A stretch of 64,000 nt of DNA, taken from assembly GCA_032191485.1 (NCBI GenBank), contig JAVDOI010000010.1, forward strand, positions 23,124,277-23,188,276. The letters run 5' to 3'. Made by a program: the position numbers and the translations under genes. Position 1 is the stretch's first letter. Each line of letters opens with the position of its first letter. Shown piece after piece: positions 35,907-49,860 of this stretch. The stretch is from Leptoclinus maculatus. Its lineage: Eukaryota > Chordata > Actinopteri > Perciformes > Stichaeidae. A model generated the notes under the pieces. That model was not told the DNA's origin and searched no databases. It saw only the letters and a program-made list of their open reading frames with translations.

Positions 35907-35954
35907 GGGGATATTTTTATTATCAAGTCTAACTTTTTTTACTTTTTTTTTTTT

Positions 35955-36010
35955 TTGCTGGCGGATTCGCGGGCCACATATAATGACGTGGCGTTTGAGT
36001 TTGAGACCCC
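35955..36010. mobile_element. hAT terminal fragment
   Basis: The string GCGGATTCGCGGGCCACATA, then GACGTGGCG and GAGTTTGAGACCCCTGC, resembles one end of a fish hAT/Charlie-type element, which typically closes in TTTGAGACCCCTG. The other end is not visible; it runs directly into LINE sequence. Confidence 0.45.
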
Positions 36011-36530
36011 TGCTTTAGAAGAACTGAAAAGAGCAATAGAAAGAAGAGGACTTACATCGCCAGGGAAGGATGAAATTTGTTATATAATGCTTAAGCATTT
36101 AGGTAGTAAAGCAATGATGAAATTGTTATTTTTTTATAATAAGGTTTGGGAAGGGGGGAGACTACCTAGTTCTTGGAAAGAAGCTGTGATTATCCCAATC
36201 AGGAAACCAGGCAAAGACTCATCAAACCCAATAAATTATAGACCCATAGCATTAACATACCATGTAGGTAAGATAATGGAAAGAATGATTACAGAAAGAT
36301 TAAAATTTTGTATGGAGTCCAGGGGAATGATAACACCTCATCAAAGTGTATTTCGGAAAGGTAGGGGAACTATGGACCCAATTATTTGTTTAGAAACAGA
36401 AATCAAAAAGGCCCAGATGAATAAGGAGTCAGTGATGGCTGTGTTCTTTGATGTGGAAAAGGCATATGATATGGTTTGGAGGGAGGGGTTGTTGATTAAA
36501 TTAAATATGAATAGGTGGCAGAACATATAA
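36011..36530 (+). pseudogene. LINE reverse transcriptase, N-terminal part
   Basis: The frame reads LEELKRAIERRGLTSPGKDE, then LPSSWKEAVIIPIRKPGKD, NYRPIALTYHVGKIMERMI and FFDVEKAYDMVWREGLLIKL, conserved non-LTR RT blocks with the first catalytic Asp (FFDVEKAYD). It stops at 36528. The next recognised block, RSLFADDGALW at about 36577, carries the FADD active-site motif. The QGS-type block expected between them is absent, so an internal deletion is inferred. Confidence 0.85.
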
Positions 36531-36569
36531 TTGGATTAAAGATTTTTTAATTAAAGTTCAGGGTGATAT

Positions 36570-37190
36570 TGGGCGATCCTTATTTGCTGATGATGGAGCA
36601 CTGTGGAAGAGGGGGAAGAACATAAACCATATTAAAGGGAAAGTACAAGAGGCTGTGAATGTGGTAGAAAGATGGTCTTATTCATGGGGATTCAAATTGT
36701 CTGTGGGAAAAACTAAAACAATCATGTTTACTAGAAAGAGAGGAATTGATGCTCAGATAAAGATGTACGGACAAAAGATTGAACAAGTGAAAGTCTTTAG
36801 GTTTCTTGGTGTGTGGTTCGATGATAAATTAACATGAAATTAACATATTCAGAGGATAGTTATGAAATGTAAAAATATTCTAAATGTAATGAGGTGTCTG
36901 ACAGGGTCCGAATGGGGAGCCAGCAGGTCTGCAATTAAAAATATTTACTGTATATCGCTCTGATGAGGTCAGTCCTTGATTATGGTTGTGTAGTATTTGG
37001 ATCAGCTGCAAACACTTCACTAAAGAAGCTGGAAGTGGTGCAATCCCAAGCTCTGAGACTGTGTTGTGGTGCTTTTAAGACAAGTCCTCTGGCTGCTCTT
37101 CAGGTGGAGGTGGGTGAAACGCTGCTGCATTTGAGACGCAAACTCTTACTACTGGGCCAATCTACAAGGACATTCTGGAGATAATCATCC
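36570..37190 (+). pseudogene. LINE RT C-terminal part (thumb), broken
   Basis: FADD motif, then VVERWSYSWGFKLSVGKTKT, FRFLGVWFDDKLT (36655-36837) and LDYGCVVFGSAANTSLKKLE with QSQALRLCCGAFKTSP (36963-37184). These are RT thumb segments of I-type LINEs, on different frames with stops between. Confidence 0.8.
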
Positions 37191-37439
37191 AACCACAAAG
37201 GTGCTTCTGCCATGTTGGGAAAGAGAAAGGGCCAAATGGGAATGTTTTACATGGAGCAGTGGAAAATTAGCAAGAGATGTGTCATTGGATCAGATAACAT
37301 CCACTACAGTACCGTTATCAACTACACCACCATGGCTATTTCCCTCAGTGTCAGTTGATAATTATGTTTTGGACAAAACCCAAGCATTTAAAGATATTGA
37401 TATCATTGCAGGAGTGGTGGAGGATAGACTACAGACAAC

Positions 37440-38171
37440 ATATCAGTCATTTACCCCAGCATACACAGATGGATCTAAAGATCCTGATACAGGTAGAACT
37501 GGTTTTGCAGTCACCATACCAACCTTGCAATATGAAGTCAAAAGGAGAACGATCATGTGTCTGTTTATACAGTTGAGACATTGGTCATTGTAACAGCACT
37601 GCAGTGGGTAGAGGAGGTTCGGATCAAAAAGGTCGTTGTCTGTTCAGATTCCAGTTCAGCATTACTCTCATTACAACCATTCACATCTCATAGCAGGCAG
37701 GATTTAATTAATGAAATATACGAAACACTGTTCCAACTTAAGAATATGGGTATTTTAGTATCATTTATGTGGGTACCAGCACACAGAGGGGTAAAAGGAA
37801 ACGAAAGAGCAGATAAATTAGCAAAACAAGCTTTAGAAAGTCAGCACAAGACAGACATTTTACTCAGCAAAGCAGAAGCTAAATCAATAATCAAAAGAAA
37901 CATTATTAAGGAATGGCAGCACAGTTGGGACTTAGGAGAAACAGGAAGACATCTTTATGCTGTTCAGAAAGAAGTTGGCAAAGGGAGGACATCCAGAAGA
38001 AGCACCACAGAAGAAAACATATTAACCAGACTGAGGATTGGACACTCAAGGCTGAACAAAACAATGCAACTAATAAACAGCCAGCAGGACTACGTGAGCA
38101 CTGCTAAATACCAGAATCTGTATATCATATCATTTGTCATTGCCAGAAATTCACACTCGAGCGAGACTTGA
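37440..38171 (+). pseudogene. LINE RNase H domain and C terminus
   Basis: YTDGSKDPDTGRTGFAV (37468) carries the first catalytic Asp. After a frameshift near 37550 come VETLVIVTALQWVEEV (Glu), VVCSDSSSALLSL (second Asp) and WVPAHRGVKGNERADKLAKQ (His and last Asp). All four acidic positions of RNase HI are recognisable, but the domain is split over two frames. Confidence 0.85.
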
Positions 38172-38448
38172 AGAGGAAGCTGGGAGTTGAGGAACTACAT
38201 CTAAAAGATGCATTAACCTTGGGGGCAGGAAATGTACTACAATACGCAAAATAAACAGGATTGAGTAAAATAATTTAAGTCACCGAAATGATAGAAGTCC
38301 TTTGTTGTTTTGTTTTGTTTTTGTAAGGGGATAGGTTACTCTGGTCCACACTCCAACACAGTAGGTGGCGGTAATGCACCTTTCACTGGATACCATCCGC
38401 CAAAAAACGTAGAAGAAGAAGAATCTCATCAGTATGAGTTTAGTCATC

Positions 38449-38511
38449 CAGTACAGTAGGTGGCGAGATGCACCAACGGTTGCAACCCACCATTTAGCTA
38501 GAAGAAGAAGA
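38449..38511 (+). mobile_element. second LINE tail with (GAA)n
   Basis: ACAGTAGGTGGCGAGATGCACC, a degraded copy of the tail at 38360, ends in GAAGAAGAAGAAA. It lies 115-180 bases before the arpc5 start codon. Confidence 0.6.
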
Positions 38512-38626
38512 AATTGTGACGCAGAAGAACAGGAAGTGAAGCTAGTAGTCGTGTAGTACAGCTGCTAGTGTCTGCTGTCAAACACGCTCGTTTTGAGGTT
38601 GAACAGTCTCCACTATCGTTTCCAAG
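38512..38626 (+). promoter_or_regulatory. arpc5: putative arpc5 promoter / 5' UTR
   Basis: Only about 115 bases separate the LINE (GAA)n tail from the ATG. No TATA box is visible. ACAGGAAGTG at 38529-38538 fits an ETS-family site. The transcription start is unknown and may lie inside LINE-derived sequence. Confidence 0.4.
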
Positions 38627-42301
<3,675 letters not shown>

Positions 42302-42859
42302 TCCTTCCAGAACCCACAGAGTCCATCTGCAACACAAGATCACCAGACCTGAGTACAGCGTTCTGTTTATTCTTTAAGCTGAGTGCCCTCCTCATGCAGT
42401 TCTTTCCTCTGTTTCTCTGCATTCACTGTTTTCAATCACACCTCTGGAATCTGGCAGTGCTGGAAGTCGGGCAGGGAGGTGCTGGCACCTCCCACCATGC
42501 AGAGAGGAAGGACACATTGAGATGCTTCACTCGGACACATTCACTCCTTGAAACTGCCTTGCTGCGGCTCTGAGGCCTCTGCTGGCTCACTGTCACCTCA
42601 TCCTCGTTCCCTGGAGCCTCAGAGTCACAAAGGTCGAGGAAAAGATTGTTCTTGGATGGACCATCTTAGACTGGTGACCTGTCCAGGACGTTTCCCTGCC
42701 TTTTGCCCAGTGCATGCTGGGATTGTAGTTCTTATTTTACCATATCATTCTAACTTTGTAAACGTTTTTTTTTTCGACTGTTTTTTTTCTACTTGCACCA
42801 CGTTGTGTGTAGCCTGGCTATTGTTTTTTATATCTAAAGTAAGCAACCAAATAAAGTAA
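42302..42859 (+). other. arpc5: arpc5 3' UTR
   Basis: From the stop to just after the polyadenylation signal AATAAA at 42850-42855. T-rich stretches occur near 42760-42790. The cleavage site is expected 10-30 bases past the signal. Confidence 0.7.
42850..42855 (+). promoter_or_regulatory. arpc5: arpc5 polyadenylation signal
   Basis: AATAAA about 550 bases after the stop, with a GT-containing stretch downstream (tactggttatac). It is the first canonical signal in the 3' UTR. Confidence 0.7.
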
Positions 42860-42879
42860 TGAACCTGAATATGTACTGG

Positions 42880-43774
42880 TTATACTTTCATGTCTTAAAA
42901 AGCCAGGGCTCTAATAAGCCTTTACTGCTCACTTCAGGCAATAAATGTAACCGTGATTTATTTTCTAATGTCTGATTTATTGAAGACCATAAAGACATTT
43001 CTTTCCCAGCTAGCCAAGATGTTGTATAACATTTTGCCTGGTGTAGACGAGCAAGATTAGTCAATTCATTCAGTCAGTTGACACAAACATCAAATGGCAG
43101 CTATATTCATAATCAATTCTCATTTTCAAGCAAAAATATCCCAAACGTTGTGCTCCAGCCTCTCAAATGTGTACGCAGTTATAATATACAGAATGTGTGA
43201 CTTGTGTGAATCAGTAATAATCTTGCTCTTAGTTCACGCGATAAAATTCAATTGTTGCATTGATGCCAACCAACAAGTACCTCAAATCCCTAACTGATCA
43301 TGGATGGAGTATAAAATGGATTGACTCTTAGCTGGAAGTATGTAACCAGTTTAAAAATTCTAATAGTAACTGTGAGCACGATAAGGAAATGGAGTTAGCT
43401 GACTGATGACCTGCTCTAGGCTGAAGCTTTAGCCCAAACAAACATTTCTTCAGTTCCATACTGTATCTCCATGGATTAAGCATTACGTTCATTTTCACAG
43501 TATTTATATACAATTTAGACGTGCTTTATAATAAATACATGAAAATCTCACTTTGTACAAGATAGGACCTTAAAACTAATATTAATGAAAGTCTTCCATT
43601 GAACCAGAGAATTATAACTATGTCATCAGGGGCCATGTTCAAAGTGAAAAAAACAAAGTTGTCTACCTGTGTTTTAATGTCTTGTCATTACAGCTTGTGT
43701 CCATGTACACATTCGATCTGGAACTGTGGCAGTTCAGTTTTCATGTCCAATACTGTAATTTAGTTTACTCGTAT
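42880..43774. other. intergenic, no feature seen
   Basis: AT-rich sequence between arpc5 and the LINE remnant. No convincing frame or repeat. Confidence 0.5.
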
Positions 43775-44340
43775 GTATGCAACTGAACACACGCATCACA
43801 GACTGACCTGTACATGTGTCTTGTCCAAAATATCCCGAATTAAGGACACATTGTCCAGGATGGACCTACCAGGCACACAGTAGGTCTAATCTTGGTAGAT
43901 CACCTGGTCCATCACCTCTCTGTCGGTTTGCCAGCGCTTTGGACAAGATGTTATAGTCCGAACAGAGAAGGGACTCAGGATGCCAGTTTTTGATCTCTTG
44001 TAGACCTCCTTTTTGGGTAATAAGGTTATTACTGCTCTCCTGCAACTGAGAGGCAGCAACATGTCTTTAAAAATCACATTAAAAACAGTTAAAAGATATA
44101 TAGCCATCTCGCTCCAGACCTCTTTGAAGAACTCTACAGGAATCCCATCAATACTCCATGCCCTGCAGAGCCGTGTACAGTTCCTCTATCACCAGAGGAC
44201 CCTCCAACCCGGTGTTCACGTCCTCTGGGACTTTGGGCAGCTCTCCACAGAAGGAATCAAACAATTCATTGTTATTGGTGTACTCACTACAGTAGAGTTC
44301 AGAGTATAAACTCACAGCTCTCCTCCGGATCTCGTTGGTG
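43775..44340 (-). pseudogene. LINE reverse transcriptase fragment
   Basis: Minus-strand frames give ELPKVPEDVNTGLEGPLV, then LPLSCRRAVITLLPKKEVYK, a degraded YKILSK-type block with VMDQVI, and TYCVPGRSILDNVSLIRDIL. This order matches the pre-RT and first RT blocks of Tx1-like LINEs. Several frameshifts and stops are present. Confidence 0.75.
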
Positions 44341-44343
44341 TCT

Positions 44344-44400
44344 CTGAGTAGAGGGATGAAGGGATGTAGGGATAGGGGTAGAGGTATGTAGGGTCGAGGT
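44344..44400. repeat. minisatellite left part (split by hAT)
   Basis: Two units of the GAGGTAGAGGGATGTAGGG-type repeat, continuing at 45590 on the other side of the hAT insertion. Confidence 0.85.
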
Positions 44401-44629
44401 CAGTGGCGGCTGGTGGAAAATGTTCTTGGTAGGGCTGTGCCACATCCAATCAATTTCAGCAAACATCCCAGAATGATTTAATGCAAACAAATTAAGGTAT
44501 CAAACGCGCATTACTACTTTGCAGTTAAATATTTAACATTTATTCCAACACGAAAAAAAGCAGTAAATAACACTTTCACAAACACGTCAGGACATCTTAT
44601 TTTAGTCACCCTCACAGGGAATTCAGTAT

Positions 44630-44785
44630 AATATAATATATATAACATATAATAATATTCTGTATAATATAATAATATATATATATATCATATAATATTC
44701 TGTATAATATAATAATATATATATCATATAATATTCTGTATAATATAATAATATATATGTCATATAATAATATTCACTATAATAT

Positions 44786-44841
<56 letters not shown>

Positions 44842-44875
44842 ATAATATATATATATATATATAACTATATATCCA
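44630..44875. repeat. AT-rich tandem repeats with (AC)n
   Basis: Repeated TATAATATTCTGTATAATAT units (44640-44785), then about 20 AC units (44789-44830) and AT runs, inside the hAT element. Confidence 0.85.
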
Positions 44876-45190
44876 TTTCTCAGACAGGTGCTTCATGTCC
44901 CTCACTCCCTAACTGTCCATGCTGGTTCTGTCCCCGTTGTTTTAAAAAGATAAATAAGTTATTATCATGACGTCATCCAGCTAGTCAAACCTGTCTGGTG
45001 TACAGCTAGTAGAGAAGCTTCATGTACTGCTTCTCTTTCCTGCTAGTCTGCTGTCTGATTGTGAGGTCAGGCTGATCTGGGATCAGCTCTTTCAGTAGTT
45101 TCTCCTCTCAGTTCTCCTCTCAAACGGGTCTTGGAGGAGTAGTGCTCACACTGGCGCTCTCCTGTAGAGACTTCTCCTGACGAGAACGCG

Positions 45191-45224
45191 CAGCTTGGGG
45201 CAGGAAAAAAACTGCCCCAAGCTG
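45191..45224. repeat. perfect 13-bp inverted repeat inside hAT element
   Basis: CAGCTTGGGGCAG, loop gaaaaaaa, CTGCCCCAAGCTG. Similar GGGGCAGTTTTTCC sequence recurs at 45319-45335. Confidence 0.85.
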
Positions 45225-45589
45225 AATCTATTTGAGGACGCTGATTGGCTGAATTGTATGTCACTCATTTATATCTTTACTCAGCATTGGCTAAACTGCT
45301 TTATAGACCCGCCTCTTTGGGGCAGTTTTTCCAGCGCCCCAGCAGCTGAGACGTGCACATGAGGAGAGGAAGAGCAGACAGGCAGAGAGGACAAGCAGGA
45401 AAAGCATATATTTACCGCAGATATCATATTTTACACATATTACTGGGTGATTCCATGTTTCAAAAACACAAATATTGACAATTTGTATAGTTTATTTTTA
45501 TTTTAAATTTTATTTATATTTTTATTTTTATTTTTTGTAGCTCTAGGGGGGGCGGCGCCCTAGCGCCCTCTATGGACCAGCCGCCACTG

Positions 45590-46115
45590 GTCGAGGTAGA
45601 GGGATGAAGGGATGTAGGGGTCGAGGTAGAGGGATGTAGGGTAGGGGTCGAGGTAGAGGGATGTAGGGTAGGGGTCGAGGTAGAGGGATGTAGGGTAGGG
45701 GTCGAGGTAGAGGGATGTAGGGATAGGGGTAGAGGTATGTAGGGTCGAGGTAGAGGGATGAAGGGGTGTAGGGGTCGAGGTAGAGGGATGTAGGGTAGGG
45801 GTCGAGGTAGAGGGATGAAGGGATAGGGGTAGAGGTATGTAGGGTCGAGGTAGAGGGATGAAGGGGTGTAGGGGTCGAGGTAGAGGGATGTAGGGTAGGG
45901 GTCGAGGTAGAGGGATGAAGGGATGTAGGGATAGGGGTAGAGGTATGTAGGGTCGAGGTAGAGGGATGAAGGGGTGTAGGGGTCGAGGTAGAGGGATGTA
46001 GGGTAGGGGTCGAGGTAGAGGGATGAAGGGATGTAGGGATAGGGGTAGAGGTATGTAGGGTCGAGGTAGAGGGATGTAGGGTAGGGGTCGAGGTAGAGGG
46101 ATGTAGGGGTGTAGG
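45590..46115. repeat. 27-28-bp minisatellite with higher-order pattern
   Basis: Units built on GTCGAGGTAGAGGGATG are followed by TAGGGTAGGG, AAGGGATGTAGGG or AAGGGGTGTAGGG variants. They recur as a longer block about 115-120 bp long near 45730, 45850 and 45970. The minus strand remains open as Ser-Thr-Pro-Thr-Leu-His-Pro repeats, which has no other support as a protein. Confidence 0.93.
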
Positions 46116-46369
46116 GAAGAAGAAACGAGTAGGGTAGAGAGGGTTGTAGAAAGGAGGTTGGTCGAGCGATGAGGGACCGTTGGTGTCCGGCGGTTGGCGG
46201 GAACGGAGGGAATGGAGACGTAGAGTGGGGGCCATCTCTTTGGAAGCTCTGGTGGTGCAGAGTCCCCCGTTGTTCCTGTAATCCTGCAAGAGAGAGAGAG
46301 AGAGAAAAAAAATAGAAAGACAAAAACGGGGTTGGAGGGAGGGATGTGAAAACTGAGTCGAAGAGGAAG

Positions 46370-46985
46370 TGAACAGGTTCGTTGTGCTTAAATACTTTGT
46401 GCAGAGGAAATGAGCTGTGTTCTGGGTGTAGTCCCTGTTCCTGTTTATAAAACTAAATTTAAAATGCTGTTTAAAACAATAAAACCTGTCTAATCTAGGG
46501 AAATTAAATTTCCTGTGAGCCCAAGTATACTGTCTCTTATCACCATTCATTCTTCTCCACACATCGACTACATCATGTTCTTCTAACAGCTGCCTCAGTG
46601 CACGCTGTGATGGACTGTGAGGCTCCAAGTGATTCCTGTCTATAGAATCATTGTCAGTGCAGTTAAAATCTCCTCCTAAAAATAAAAAACCTCCACATTC
46701 ACTCTGCATTAAAACGCTGCTTAAAACCTTTAAAAAACACACTCGGTCAGGTCCAGAAGCAGGAGCATGAACGTTCATAAAAACAAAAATCAAATGCTCA
46801 AACTTTGCCCTCACCATCAGCAGTCTGCCCTCCACCTCCAGCATTGTTGGGAATGAAAAGGAGCGTGTTTGAGTTATCAGCATTTAAGAAAACTAAATCA
46901 TTGACATCAATAGAATTATTAATGTCAGTAAGATTATTAATAATAACGGGGCACCACCCTGAGAACAGGGACCAATAACCAAACG
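46370..46985 (-). pseudogene. LINE APE-type endonuclease fragment
   Basis: The frame contains FVFMNVHAPASGPDRVCFL, then GGFLFLGGDFNCTDNDSIDR with the GGDFN catalytic motif, and QLLEEHDVVDVWRRMNGDKR with QYTWAHRKF. These are endonuclease blocks of Tx1-like LINEs. The upstream start and the final SDH block are not intact. Confidence 0.8.
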
Positions 46986-46990
46986 ATAAA

Positions 46991-47262
46991 CTAAGTCTCA
47001 TAATTAGTGTTCACTCACAATGTCAATAGTCTGAGTACTATTACACATTCAGAGTGAAAGTGAAGGTTTAAGTTCGAGCACAGACCACATATCAGATATT
47101 ATCACAATACATGCACAAAGTAATCACAGAGAGCTGCTCTTTAAAATATAACAGAGTTCATTAAGTTCTAATAATAATGATCTAGTCAACTAATATCTAA
47201 AACTAACAACTATACATTCATGAGCACGCTATCGAAGATCAACAAACGGGGTAAGAGGGGGG

Positions 47263-47300
<38 letters not shown>

Positions 47301-48084
47301 GGGGGGGTGAGAGAACAGCTGAAATGTGGCGACGTCTCTCGCGAGACCACAAGATAGCACGAGACTCTAAGATGGCGGTAGACAATAGAGATCTCGTTAT
47401 CTACACGTGTCTGAAGCCGTTAGCGCAACCCCGGAGCTACATTAGCTTAAAGCTATATGTGTGTGTGGGTTAGTAAAAGAAGAGAGAGAGAGAGCAAACA
47501 GTGACTTCTACACAACATTAACGATCTTGATCGTTAATGTTGTGTCTCTGCAATTATTGAGCATACACACCTCAATAGTAAGTAGCCTTACTATGAGCTG
47601 ATTTCGTGGTGGAAGATGTGGTCCTCCTGAGTTTATCGGTGGAACTCAGGCAGCACGGCTCCGTGCGGCGCAATAGATTCTCTCCGTAGCAGAGAATTTC
47701 TTTGGCTCGTAACCGGCATGAATCGACTTGAAAAAGTCTGTTTCTTCACCTCTGCAGGAAAATTGTTTGCTTCCTCGTCCAGGATGCGAAGAAAAACAAA
47801 ACAAACAGTCCAGTGTCCAGCGAATCTAAAACTGTTTAACCTAGGATTTTCTTTTAAGGACAGCAGTGTGTGCTCCCTTGTCGACCGAGATCGAGGGATA
47901 AGCGATGCTATCAAGCGCGCTCAGTAGTTTTGTAAGCGAGTCGCTTCCGGCCGGGAAATCGGAAGTCCCGCCTCGGCATCCCTGGTCTCGTCCAATTAGA
48001 CTGCAGTGTTGCATTTGGGTGACGAGTTCACACCTTGATGTGAACTTCTTTCTAGTGGGGGTTTGAATGCTTATCAAACCCAAA
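46991..48084. other. intergenic, CpG-containing stretch, unidentified
   Basis: It contains a (GT)17 run (47266-47299), a perfect hairpin (47511-47544) and a moderately CpG-rich block (47640-47990). Short open frames (47633-47914 on minus, 47718-47927 on plus) overlap and match nothing I recognise. Confidence 0.4.
47511..47544. repeat. perfect 16-bp inverted repeat, 2-nt spacer
   Basis: CACAACATTAACGATC at 47511-47526, tt, then the exact reverse complement at 47529-47544. It is a near-perfect palindrome and so likely to extrude or fold. Confidence 0.9.
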
Positions 48085-49390
48085 TCAGGCTCCAGGTTGC
48101 TCTGCAAAAAGGAAGGCCTGATTTCTTTGTCTCAAGGCACATGGTGAGGCCAAACACATGGGCCCATCAGCATTTAAATATAATGTAACACAGGTCCATC
48201 TTCGTATAAAGGTCTCTATTGTCATTTGTAGATTTGCAGTCATTTCTTTCATTGTATGAACCTGTTTCAGTCTTTGTAGCCACTGAGTTATGGTTGGTGG
48301 CAGTGGAGCTGGTAGAACATGTTCTAGGTAGGGCTGTGCCACATCCAATCAATTTCAGCAAACATCCCAGAATGATTTAATGCAAACACGCATTACTACT
48401 TTGCAGTTAAATATTTAACATCTATTCCAACATGAAAAAAGCAGTAAATAACACTTTGATAAACACGTCAGGACATCTTATTAATGTCACCCTCACAGGG
48501 AATTCAGTATAATATAATAATATATATATAATAATAATATTCAGTATAATATAAAACACACACATATATATATTATATAATAGAACATGTTTATTTATTG
48601 AGATGCCCCTATGGACCTTGTTATAGGAGGTAAAGATCAGGAGAAGTAAACATGAAGTGCAATTCTGAATAATGGTGTTAAATTAAGCTATGATGAGTTT
48701 TCACTGTTAATTTACCATCTCTATTAAATGTTGATGCCTCCATGACCAAGTTAAGCAAATGAGACTGAGGACAACTATGTAGAAGATGTTCACTTTGCCT
48801 AATATGGCTATCTTGACAGAGTTCTCCATGTGTGCCCTGGTGTTCTCGTGTTTCCTTACCTCCTCATCCCTCACTCCCTAACTGTCCGTGCTGGATCTGT
48901 CCCCGTTGTTTTAAAAAGCTAAATAAGACATTAGCGTGACTGCATCCAGCTAGCCAAACCTTTCTGGTGTACCAACTACTAGAGAAGCTTCATGTACTGC
49001 TTCTGTCATACATTTATATAATCAGCATATATACACATATATATACACCATATTAGATATTACTGGGTGCATTCCATATTTCAAAAACACAAATATTGAC
49101 AATTTGTATAATTTATTATTATAATTTTTATTTTCTGTGGCTCAAGGGGGGGGGGGCCCTAGCGGTGGTTTTGCATCCTTCCAGTTCACAGTTATTATTT
49201 CCCTGGCAATCATTAAAAGTATGTGCAGAATATAACTCCGATCTGTGTCACCTAAATATTCTGGTATAGAGCAGAAATGTTTTCTTTTAAGTCCAGGTGA
49301 TTTCCTTTGCTCAAAATTAAAGAAAATAAAATCTAGTTCAATTAGTTCTTGGTTGAATTAGCACCAAACGAAGAAAAAACTTTAATATCA
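48085..49390 (-). mobile_element. LINE C-terminal fragment split by hAT copy
   Basis: Minus-strand frames read LPPTITQWLQRLKQVHTMKE and MTANLQMTIETFIRRWTCVT left of the hAT copy, while 49165-49330 continues upstream with a MIAREIITVNWKDAKP-like frame. Together they form the C terminus of an L1/Tx1-type LINE. The two halves join at a Pro-rich codon run where the hAT copy sits. Confidence 0.65.
48301..49164. mobile_element. second copy of the 44401 hAT family, right end lost
   Basis: It begins CAGTGGAGCTGGTAGAACAT and then follows the 44401 element closely (AGGGCTGTGCCACATCCAAT, CACGTCAGGACATCTTATT, AGAAGCTTCATGTACTGCTT, ATATTGACAATTTGTATA). It ends in GGGGGGCCCTAGCG without the right inverted repeat. 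It lacks the block around 45030-45420 but has extra sequence at 48576-48850. The flanks gttggtgg and g-cggtgg suggest a decayed TSD. Confidence 0.8.
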
Positions 49391-49860
49391 AAATAAATAG
49401 TCACTCACGGAGTCAGTAAAGTCATTCAGTCCAGTCAGTCAGCGAACCCAGTCTGTTTCACTGCTGGGTTGTAGATGAACGACCGGCTTCCATAAACAGC
49501 TGAGTACAGTGTGTATATGGAGCGATCAGGGAGAATGTAGTTAAATAACATAGGAGGATGGCTGTCATTGGTGAATGAAATACATGGTTAAAAAGGGGTT
49601 AAACAACCTCACTGTGTTTACTGCTGGTATGAGCATGCCACTCCGAAGAATCTCTTCACTCTCTCGGTGCCGGATATATATCTGAATGCCAGATAAGGGA
49701 AGAGAATTGAATTGTGGCGCAAGTTGGGAACGAATCGGTGAGTAGATGGGTGTGTCCGGGGGGTGTACACAGGTGATCAAATCCAGTGACGAAATACTGG
49801 TTGTCACACTGGTCACTGCTTGACAGGGGAGATGGAGACCAGTAGACCAGTAGTTCTCTG
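49391..49860. other. unassigned repeat-like stretch
   Basis: Non-coding sequence between the LINE fragment and the DIRS-like element. A minus-strand frame runs through 49565-49860 but is frameshifted relative to the DIRS frame and matches nothing I can name. Confidence 0.3.

Larger units (their letters stand above)
36011..38423 (+). mobile_element. 5'-truncated Nimb/I-like LINE with RNase H
   Basis: The decayed pol region contains reverse transcriptase and RNase H segments in order and ends in the tail ACAGTAGGTGGCGGTAATGC followed by (GAA)n. The endonuclease is missing. The RT is interrupted by a deletion near 36530 and by several stops and frameshifts. A second, shorter copy of the tail follows at 38449-38511. 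The element stops close to the arpc5 start. Confidence 0.85.
44401..45589. mobile_element. non-autonomous hAT element, 14-bp TIR, 8-bp TSD
   Basis: The terminal inverted repeats CAGTGGCGGCTGGT (44401-44414) and ACCAGCCGCCACTG (45576-45589) match perfectly. The flanking direct repeat GTCGAGGT (44393-44400 and 45590-45597) is the 8-bp hAT target duplication. Inside are AT and CA microsatellites (44630-44875) and a hairpin at 45191-45224. No transposase frame is seen. The TSD consists of the surrounding minisatellite, so insertion came after the array formed. Confidence 0.9.
43775..46990 (-). mobile_element. Tx1-like (L1 group) LINE, broken and invaded
   Basis: On the minus strand an APE-type endonuclease remnant (46370-46985) is followed, after a minisatellite and an inserted hAT element, by a reverse transcriptase N-terminal remnant (43775-44340). 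Order and orientation fit one original LINE copy whose linker between endonuclease and RT was replaced by tandem repeats. Confidence 0.75.

Noticed and set aside
36011..38171. A host RNase H or polymerase gene
   Set aside because: Domain order and motifs are those of a non-LTR retrotransposon, with deletions, stops and frameshifts.
45514..46883. 437-codon and 269-codon minus-strand frames with Ser-Thr-Pro-Thr-Leu-His-Pro repeats
   Set aside because: The first 170 codons of the longer frame are a LINE endonuclease remnant; the rest is a 27-bp minisatellite that stays open by its period.
47633..48107. Overlapping short frames as a small gene in a CpG-containing region
   Set aside because: Frames on both strands overlap, none has conserved motifs or a clear exon structure, and the region is surrounded by mobile elements.
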